Below, piece by piece: positions 55,901-64,000 of a stretch of DNA of 64,000 bases (its first letter is position 1; every line of letters starts with the position of its first letter). The notes below the pieces were generated by a model. The model made no database searches. It was not told the origin of the DNA and saw only the letters and a program-made list of their open reading frames with translations. This stretch comes from Akanthomyces muscarius (Eukaryota > Ascomycota > Sordariomycetes > Hypocreales > Cordycipitaceae). Made by a program: the position numbers and the translations under genes. Location: NCBI RefSeq assembly GCF_028009165.1, contig NW_026611617.1:692001-756000 (forward strand), given 5' to 3'.

Positions 55901-56619
55901 AGACGCAGCGGCGAAAGTGGGCCAACGACGAAGCACAGAATCACTCGGCTTCAAGCTTTTGCTTGGGTGCAAAGCAACCAGGCCATGGGCACTCTTTGCC
56001 AACACGGCCGGCCCGCCCGCGACGCACCAGCACCCACCACGCACGCCTCTGGCACACTCTGGCGCAGAACATCTCGGATAGTCGGCAGCGGACCCAATCG
56101 GCTCCTCCCGCCCACAAGACTCTGAACGGCATTCCACGGTACTCTCGTCTCGCGCCAGGTGCCGTTTATCCGTGCTAGGCCCTGCCTTGCACCACTCAGG
56201 CTCTGCACGCCGCCGGCGGCCCTGCGCCGCGCAACCTCGTCCTCGTCCCCTTGCTCTCTGTCTTGCGGGGTCTCGGAACGCATGGCATCTTTTTCTGAGC
56301 GGCCCTCTTCAAGGGCTACTTGACCTTTTCATTCTCGCGTTTGTCCTTTTCACGAGTCGTCTTCACTTTTACCGTCTTCATCTTCACATCTCGACTCCGC
56401 CAACCAATTCGAAATCGCTGCAAGCCATGGCCTTGGCTGCCTGACTACCGCCACCCTGACGGCACACGATTACAGGCCTCGCAACAGCGTCTCAGAATCC
56501 CGCCGCCGCCCCGAGTTCAAACATTCCACGTCGCCGTCTTTACGGCCAAAGAAGTAATTTATTTTTCTCCTCGAATTCATTCCGCCGCGCCCGATTGTTT
56601 CCTTTCGACTTTCACGACA
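52976..56619. other. 3.6-kb gene-poor region
   Basis: No ORF here has a convincing start, codon bias or domain. Possible but unsupported items: an ATG ORF at 53202-53600 (132 aa), and a minus-strand open stretch 55516-55698 ending SVVSKKKEK that reads like a last exon. The final 450 bp are CT-rich, consistent with a 5' leader for the downstream gene. TCTCCGGCGGAGA near 54756 is a short palindrome. Confidence 0.45.
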
Positions 56620-57706
56620 ATGAATAGTGGCATGGAGCACTTGTCCGTCACGACGGCTAGCATTGGCCTTTTGGCCGTTGGCGGCAAGATCCTCGACATG
56701 CTGCTAGAGTTGAACGCCGTGCTGGGACCAAGCACCACTCTCGTCAACGAAGCCATGTTGGAATCCAAGCAATGCCGGTCATCCGCACATATCTTGTACA
56801 AAACTCTTTGTCTGCTTGAATCCGCGCGCTTGCCTTTCCCCGAGCGCAGCACATGGATTCAAACAGATGACGTCGTCGTTACTATGGCGGACACTGTCTT
56901 GGCATTTTCGGAGCTGCAAGATCTGTGCTACGCCATCGACAATCTACTTTCGGCCTCAACCGCGCATGCCACCATTTGCGATAAATTCGAGCCCAAGCTT
57001 CGCAACCTGTGCGCGCGTATCCGTTGGCACCACCTTTCCATGACCCTGATGACAACAGTCCTGCAATGGTAAGTCCACATGTTGCTGCGCAAACAACATC
57101 AGTGAACGCAATTAGTGGCTAACTCTTTGTCCTTACTGCAGCCCTGGCCTGGTCGACGCCGAAAACAGTCGCGCGAGCTTGGAGAAGCGCATTACTCGCT
57201 TGCTTTCCTCCAACTCTGAACTCTCCAACCGCATGCGAACTTTGATCGATGTGTTTGCCAACATTCGCGGCCCTGCTGGCTCACTCGTCAATTATCGCCT
57301 GGCTGCCCAGCAGCCGGCTCTCGAAGAGGCAGCTGCACCATCCTCCAGTTCACAAAGTTCAGGCCGGCGGCGAGCCTGGTCGACGCTCTCTGGTTATACT
57401 CTGGCGGACATGCCCATAATGTCCGTCATACCCATTCCTGTTACTACTGGTGAGCTGCTTGACGGTGACAAATTCTACACCTTTGACTTTGCTCGCCGGG
57501 TAAGCCACGACTTGAGCGAGCTTATGAAAGCCGAAGCTGGCCAAGGAACTAGTCGTTCCCTGGGATTCATTCTAGGAAAGCCTGCCAACTTTGCACATTA
57601 CAATAATAACGACGGCAGCAGCAGGGCCGCCTCGGAGCCCATCATGCCGTCGACAAATCCGACCGTCGTTGTCCCTCAGCCGCGGAAGAAGAAGCGGTGG
57701 CGGTGA
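56620..57706 (+). CDS. Protein with fungal STAND N-terminal-type domain
   Basis: Join(56620..57068,57142..57706) gives 337 aa. The 73-nt intron has a GTAAGT donor, GCTAAC branch and CTGCAG acceptor. The start MNSGMEHLSVTTASIGLLAVGGKILDMLLEL matches the helical N-terminal domain found on fungal STAND/NLR-like proteins and related stand-alone proteins. Helical segments continue to about residue 215; the remainder is Ser/Ala-rich and ends in PQPRKKKRWR, a strong basic tail. No NACHT or NB-ARC domain follows, so the domain stands alone. A signalling or heterokaryon-incompatibility link is only family inference. Confidence 0.75.
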
Positions 57707-58671
57707 CTATTGCTGGGCAAGGGCGATGGCACGGAATCTTGCAAGTCGGCTTAAAACGAGTAAGAGCGATCGATGCAGCTTTTACACGACTGCAGAAAAC
57801 CGGCCCTGACCCCAGATGTCGGATGTGGTCGTTAACGGCCTTTGGCATTGTCTTCAGCACCCTGACGTACATCGCCCGACACACGAAATCTCGGAGTGCA
57901 GCACGGACGCCAGTGGATCATGGCTTATTATCATTCTACTGTTCAAAATTAGCGAGTTTACTTTGATGCGGTGCGATTCGGAAGTTTGTTTGAAGCCACG
58001 GATGTGGTGTGTTTTATATGGCATTTTCATCGCGCAGGATAGCTTTTGGAGTTTGTTATGCTGTACAGATTAGTTTCAGCGGAGTTAGTCGATGCTGGCA
58101 ATAGCCAAGCAGGGTTGAATGAATATCACCGGGGTGCTGGTCTTATTATCCAGGACCCGCGCAACAGTAGATTTGTGATGTCATTGTTGTACTTGTTCTA
58201 CCCGATTTCAGAGACATGTTGTGGTACCCAGCAAGCAGGGAGGAAAGACGTACGTCTGAGCCGTTGAAAACTACGACGCGACCAGGGTCGAACATTAGAA
58301 TGGATAAACGCCCAGCGAACACGCTTCTCACTTCATTGTCGAAGGGTCGCATGAGCGAGCTGAACTCTCTCCAATCAAGTGTCAAGTACGTGTCAACTGT
58401 CGCAGATCAGGAAGCCGAGCGCACATTCCAATTAGTTGCTAAGCGAGAGTCGCTGGTCACATCGATCATCACACACCAAGTCATGTTTGTCAAATGGATT
58501 ATATTGGTATTAAACCCTCGAGGCTTTCGTTTTGTGCCTCTCGCCCTATGGGCAGGTGGCCCCGAAGTTTAGAAGAAAAAAGTACACGTGTATCCATTAA
58601 AGTCTCATTTGGTATAGTCAACTCCTAGAATCACACTCCGTAAACACACTACCAGTCCCTTGATCTCGCAT
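57707..58671. other. Intergenic, convergent 3' ends
   Basis: A 965-bp gap between convergent genes. Short ORFs only; none supported. Confidence 0.55.
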
Positions 58672-59772
58672 TTACAGAGCATAGGCAGCGAGAGCGGCAG
58701 CGACGGCGGCGAGGCCGAAGCTGTTGACGTTGCCATCACCGCTCTTAGGGGGGTTGGTGGAGGTGGGGGTGGCAGTCGCGGAGCCGGAGCCGGTCATGGA
58801 GCCAGAGGTCATGGAGCCGCCGCCGTTCATGGAGCTGGTGCCGGTGGGCATCATGGAGCCGGACGAGGTCATGCTCATGGTGCAGTTGCCGGGGGCGACA
58901 GCCTCGGCGTAGGCGTCGCACTTGGCGTCCTTGGCCTCGTCGCAGCCGGACTTGATGCAGATGGCCTGGGGCTGGGCGCCCTTGCCCTTGATGACCTCGG
59001 CGGGGGCGCTGCAGCGCATGTTGAAGGTGTCGCCGAGAGCCTTGCCGACGGCGGTGATGTCGTCCTTGGCGACGCCGAACGAGGCGGCGGCCATGGCGAC
59101 CTGGGCGATGAAGTAGTCCATCTCGGGCTTACCCAGGTTCATGAACTTGTGGACCTTGTACATGGAGGGGTTGCCGTCGTAGGCATCGAAGCCAGACATG
59201 CCCTGCTTGGTGCAGCCGAGCAGGGTGCCGAAGAACTGGTACAGATGGGTGAGGAGGAAGCTGTGGGCAAGTTGTTAGCGTCATGAACGAGCTTTTGTTG
59301 CGTGCCGTAGCCGGGACGAAAACATACTACTGGTTGGACTTCTCGTCGTTGGCGGGCTTGTTGTTCATCAGGGGCTCGGCGGCACCGCCATCGAGGAAGT
59401 TGACGCAAGTGGCCTTATCGCCACGGTTGGTCGAGGCCAGCATGCCGTTGAAGTAAGGAGCCAGGTTGACCTTGGTGCCGTCCTGCTCACCCTCCTTGAG
59501 GATACCGGGGACCGAGACGCCGACATTGGGCATGGTGTCTGTTTTGCGCGTTAGTACAAATGAGCCCCAGTTGCTTCGAGTATCCTCGGAAGGGACGCAC
59601 AATTGCCAATGACGACGGTGTTGACGAGAAGAGTCAAGAGCGTGGCCTGGTTCTCGGCCGTGTTGTTCTTGAGGAGAGCAGTGGTGTAGTAGTCGCAGAT
59701 GGGCGTGTCCGAGGGGCGCTGGGCGTTGGCGACAGTGGCCGCGGCGGCGACGGCAATGGTAGAGAAACGCAT
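58672..59772 (-). CDS. Secreted GPI-type protein, unknown family
   Basis: Complement(join(58672..59260,59328..59538,59601..59772)) gives 323 aa. Introns are 62 and 67 nt (GTGCGT...AACAG; GTATGT...CACAG). It has a clear signal peptide MRFSTIAVAAAATVANAQ, a Cys-containing central domain (CDYYTTALLKNNT, CVNFLDGG, LLGCTKQGMSGFDAYDG, YKVHKFMNLGKPEMDYFIAQVAMAAASFGV), a Ser/Gly/Met/Thr-rich linker and a C-terminal hydrophobic tail FGLAAVAAALAAYAL, typical of GPI anchoring. Codon usage is strongly GC3-biased, which suggests high expression. The central domain recurs in hypothetical secreted fungal proteins, but I know no function. Confidence 0.88.
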
Positions 59773-62700
59773 CTTGATATTGAATTGATGGGATTTGGGA
59801 GTTTGAGGTGTTTGTTCAACGGCTTTTGGATCTTCACAATTTGTTTCTGCTTAGAGGAGAGAAAAGAGAGAAAGCGGAAAGAATGTGGGAGGACGGCCAG
59901 TGGCAAGCTCTTATAAAACTAGGGAGTGAACCTGATTCTTAGCTTTCGGGGTGTAAAGGATGGGCACACACCACCCCAATCTCTTCTGGATGTCCGGTCT
60001 CAATGGTTACATCTTAGTACGGGGTAACACACGCTCAGAAGTGTCAATGTGAGCCGGCATGTTCAGAGACCGCGATGAACTAGGCCGTTTCGTACTCGTG
60101 GTGATGGGAACTGTAGTGCACACGCCCCTCTCTCCGCAGCAGCTCGAGCTGTCTAAGACGCCCAAGCCCACTACTGTGCGCCGGGTGAGCGACAGCCCGT
60201 CCGACGATGTACGGGGCTAGCCTGTTGGGCGTCAGCGTCGTTGGATTGGCAGTCTGGACCTCGCTGCTGTGTGGAAGATTTCTTTTCACGATAGCCTCTA
60301 TATCCCACGTTTGAGAGCTCAAGTTCACCCTCTTCGCTCTGTTCTTGATCCCACTCTATTGTATCATGAACTACACACCGCGGCAAGACGGGGGGCTCGA
60401 TGACGGCGTTCTGGGAAAGGTGAGTGCCACAACAACACCAAGAGCAGTATGTTGGGATAATTGCACTTTGACCGGCCAATCAGGCACAACGTATTTCTTA
60501 TTACGGAGCCCTCCTTGCCTTGGCGCAACGCTAGCAAAGCAAAATGAACGCAAGCCCGCTTCTTTTTGCCTCTTGGCGGAATTGCGGGAGTGTTGCTGCC
60601 AAGAAAGGGCGTGTCCAAGGCCGGAGAGTCTGGTTCCCGATATGGCATGCATCGATGATCGCTGCTACCACGCCCCCGTCCTCAGCCCGGCAGCCTTGCT
60701 AGCCCACAGCACCCATGGCAAGCTCCAATGCAGGGGGACCGGCCTCTCATGGCGGGCTGATTATTTTGGAGGATGCTCTCGTTGGCTAGAAGGGCCAGAG
60801 AGGGGGCGTCTCGAGCTAACTTATGACGCTTGTCCCAGAGCTCACCTGGCAGTCTTGATGGTCTGTGGAAGAAGCTCTCCCTTGAGCTAATTTGGTGTAA
60901 TAAACCTCGCCCTTTTCTTCTAGACTAGTAATCTGGCTACTCTGTACATGCAAATTTGAATGCTGCAATTGTTTGCTCAGCCAAGCCGTGACGACCACAG
61001 AGAATGGACTCAATGAGACCGAGCTCCCCGGGCCATGCTCGCTGATTCTTCCTCTTCGTCCGGAGCAGGGATGGCAGAATGATTCCAAACTCAATGCCTG
61101 CTTGATTGGTGAGGCGTGCTGGCAGCGTGGAGCTCCCAGGGCCGGAACGCAAGCTATCCGGGGCGACGAGAGAGCTACTAGCTAGTTTGAGGCCACACAG
61201 GAGCAGGAATGAGACTAACGATGGTAGGTCGAGTTCTGGCTGCCTGGTGCCGTCCATCCAGCCATCCCAATGATTTCATTGACTCAGCCCCTGCCACATT
61301 TGGTATAATGCGGGTACTTTATCTTTTTTCCCCAGAGACAGGAGCATTTGGCATTGCGGTTGTCATGGGATTCTCTACAATCCAGAGCATCTGTTTGTAC
61401 AACGCTGTCTCTCCAACCTCCCACCCGTCACCAATTTAGACTCTCAAGTGTAATTTAATCCCGAGGCAGCGAAAAGGGATTTGCTTTTCTGTTTCTCGGC
61501 CAATGGGCGCGGCGCTGTAGAGATGATGTAACCAGGCTCACTTTCTACAGGGCTATCAGCACAACGCTGGGCCGATCTCCCGCGAAAGAGGGAACTGGGC
61601 GTTGCAGGCCTGAATAGGCCGGCCAGGGCCCATGTCCAGTCGAAAACGGAAAGTAAGACAGCCAATCTCTTCCCCAGACCGACCGCAGGCCAATGGGGGC
61701 TGTTGCGTTTCCAAGCCCGACCTCAAACCCAATTCCAAAAAGAAACGAAATTTGGGCCCGGCCGATCGCTCACCCGCCGCGCTGTCGCTGGCTGTCGGGC
61801 AGGGGCCTGTCAAACCGAAAACTGTTTGGTCAACTGTCCAGGGAGAAGAGCAGCTTGTTAGTTTTGGTAGTGGAGTCGCCGCCCAGCCTGGCTCTCTCGG
61901 AAGCACACCTCTCCGGACGGCTAACAACGCAGCCGGCCGCTGTTAGTTCCAATATATGCAGGCGGCGCTGAGCTCCATGGTAAGTTACTGGCACAATGAA
62001 TTTGATTATTTTGTGTTTTGTGCAGAGCAAAATGTGCTCTGTCCTGGCACCACCCACTCTTGTGCCGTAGCCCATCTTGTGCATGGCTTCGCGGCGCGGT
62101 AGATTCTGATGGCTGCCTGGGCTAGATTTACTTTCAGGCGGGCATCTGTACCTATTTGTATCAGGGCACGACGGCTGGTCAGCCTATCACGTATATGTGC
62201 ACGATGGTTGGACCGGCAGCTTCCGTCTTGATGGCCAACGCTGTGTGGTGCGACCCGTCGTACCAGTAAGTGGCGCTGACACCGGCTGTTTCAATTAAGG
62301 GGTGGTGCACACTCTCGCATCTGCCAAGTACTTGCTAGCAGCCTGAGTAACTCGGAAACTTCTGTCATGACGTATTGACACGATACCTTCCGTTTCGCAT
62401 TGTGTAGCTTACAGTCGCCTTCAATGCCGCGGCTGGGGTCGGCCACCATGACGCTGCAACAATCACCGTATTTGCACGGAGTAGTGACAAGATTACTGCT
62501 GTGTCTTTAGCCCCCTTTGTTGTTAGAGCTACTCCTAGCCGGTCGGGTAGCACTCGCTCGCGAGTTTTGCAGCGCTGCTGGAATAGTACCTGCCGGACTC
62601 GCATATGTACGTTCAGGGCAGATGACCGCAATATTGTCTTCAGAAGCGATGGTACGGCGATGGGCCTACTGATTGAGAATAATGCTGGCGCTTGAAAAAA

Positions 62701-63490
62701 ATGGTGTCGACTTCACGAACAAGAAATCGTAAATCAAATGCAACAAAGATGCGTTCTGCGCACCGCTAACAAACATCTGCTACGCTAGCAGCTGAGCTCG
62801 AAGACTAACTATGTCGAATGATGTCCTCGAAATCCATGAGCTGTCGATTTTTATCATGAGTGATGAATGAAAGCATTCATTGTTTGTCTTCGCTCAAACT
62901 TCAGTCTTCTTTCCAGGCTCTGTTTAATCTGATATAAGTGTCTACTCAAGTTTGATTTGCCACGCCTAACTAGTCGTCGTGGATGTGAGGACACCAGTGC
63001 ATCCAAAGTTAAGAAACATATCAAAGGGAGTTTTCTGAAACGACAGTGGCATTGACGTGGGACTTGCAGATGGCCTTTCGTAATATGCCCGACCATACGT
63101 CAAGCTGTTTGCTGATAAAACGACTTCCAAGACCGCCCAGGTCCTGGGGCGGCGCATGATGTAAACACAGGTGCGATATATCTTTCTTCGGATCAAAAGT
63201 CTGAGTTGCCAGAATCACACATACCTCTCGAGATCGGTGAGCAAGTATGGAACAGACTACGCTGAAATTGATGCCAGTCGAACGCCTCCCGTGCTGGCCG
63301 ACTCTATTTTATAAATATTCAGGCACCTGTTAGTCAGAGGAATAACTAGAGAGTGCAACTACTCTAAGAGTTATTGTCCAAGGCCCGCCGTAAACTGATC
63401 GCTGTTCTAATCCCAATGCTGTTTGGCGCCAGTATATTCTAATACTTCTTTGCATGGCACTTGCACCGTACTACAAGGTATTGTCTTCTG
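59773..63490. other. 3.7-kb gene-poor region
   Basis: I find no supportable gene. The longest ORF (about 60366-60890, plus) has unusual composition and no motif. Open stretches at about 62130-62260 and 62410-62695 (plus) could be exons of a small secreted protein, separated by a GTAAGT...GTGTAG interval, but no start or signal peptide could be found. Confidence 0.45.
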
Positions 63491-63721
63491 CTACCGTGGT
63501 CTACGCCTCAATATAATGCATTTCGGCCGCGAAAGAGTCAATTCGGTTTTTGAAAGCGGTAGAAACGCAACTACCATGAGTATTATCACTATAATGTAGG
63601 GTGCATTCACCATCGCTGTGCCGCCGCCACGATTGTTGGCCTGCGCGGTTACTACCGTCATAAATAGAAGCCCCAGAAGCGGTGCTATCGTCAGCGACAA
63701 TATAGCCATTTTTCCGTTCAT
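63491..63721 (-). CDS. Possible small two-TM protein
   Basis: A 76-aa ORF from ATG 63721 with two hydrophobic segments, MAILSLTIAPLLGLLFMTVV and APYIIVIILMVVAFLPL, separated by a short Gly/Asn linker (ANNRGGG), and a basic C-terminus ILRRRPR. No family recognised. It could be a chance ORF or a partial gene model; no intron signals were identified. Confidence 0.3.
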   Translation of the reverse strand: MNGKMAILSLTIAPLLGLLFMTVVTAQANNRGGGTAMVNAPYIIVIILMVVAFLPLSKTELTLSRPKCIILRRRPR

Positions 63722-64000
63722 ATCTTTACTTGCCGCGGTTTCCGCGCCTCCTGGGCTCACGATACCACGATTGCGAGACACACTTTGGTTGGCCAGGTCT
63801 TAGAAACAAACTTAGAAGTACGACATTAAAACAGTTGACGCGAATAGCAATTATTGGCGGCTCGAATTTGCGCACGAGGCGGGAGCAAATCGAAAAGCGA
63901 GCTTCAAAGCGGGTGCGGCGAGTGACTCACTCACATAAGCACTACTCTGAGCGCAGAGTATTAAATTCGGCGAAAGGAGCATCGTCAAGCACAATTTCCA
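63722..64000. other. Right window edge
   Basis: No feature seen in the last 279 bases. Confidence 0.5.

Noticed and set aside
60366..60890. 174-codon plus-strand ORF
   Set aside because: Composition is Cys/Arg/Leu-rich without domain, signal peptide or splice support; probably chance in GC-rich sequence.

Overview
The window is nuclear DNA of a filamentous ascomycete (Pezizomycotina; probably Sordariomycetes and perhaps Hypocreales, which is inference). Most genes carry one to four short introns (about 44 to 140 nt) with GTRNGN donors, CTAAC or CTGAC branch sites and CAG/TAG acceptors. The gene families are typical of filamentous fungi: Atg17, four Zn2Cys6 regulators, CFEM/GPI proteins, an NCS1 permease, a GMC oxidoreductase, a CmcJ-type oxygenase and a STAND N-terminal domain. 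AT-rich islands resemble RIP-degraded repeats. I found 26 protein-coding loci that I support well, one clear pseudogene, one intron-containing tRNA, two copies of a short inverted-repeat element and a retrotransposon relic. Exon boundaries were set by reading splice signals and checking that the joined frame stays open; none was tested against transcripts.

Left part (1-14.8 kb): tRNA-Leu(CAG), ATG17, an orphan protein with paired CxxC motifs, a NiCoT nickel/cobalt transporter, a multi-pass membrane protein, a fatty-acid-desaturase-like enzyme, an M3 metallopeptidase and a small DABB-barrel protein. Two related short elements with GCGCGGGGTC termini (5.84 and 10.72 kb) lie beside AT-rich islands.

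Middle (14.8-33 kb): an NCS1 permease, an Ldh2-family dehydrogenase and a Zn2Cys6 regulator form a small catabolic-looking group. Then come a small secreted protein, a TMEM135-like membrane protein, a LINE relic, a divergent IlvD/Edd dehydratase and SDR pair, a thioesterase, a double-CFEM protein and a broken ketopantoate reductase. Three loci here have in-frame stops, and two of the AT-rich islands are next to them.

Right part (33-64 kb): a Zn2Cys6 regulator with a GMC oxidoreductase; then at 38.1-43.7 kb a compact set made of a 7-TM protein, a CmcJ/NvfI-like oxygenase, a Zn2Cys6 regulator and a 4-TM protein. The intergenic regions of this set carry four exact copies and one near copy of the 12-mer ATGCGAAACCGA, so they look like one small regulon. 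NmrA-like, Zn2Cys6, beta-lactamase-like, glyoxalase-like, BTB, STAND N-terminal and GPI-anchored protein genes follow, separated by two long gene-poor stretches (53.0-56.6 kb and 59.8-64 kb).

The best candidate for something undescribed is the 38-44 kb motif-linked gene set.
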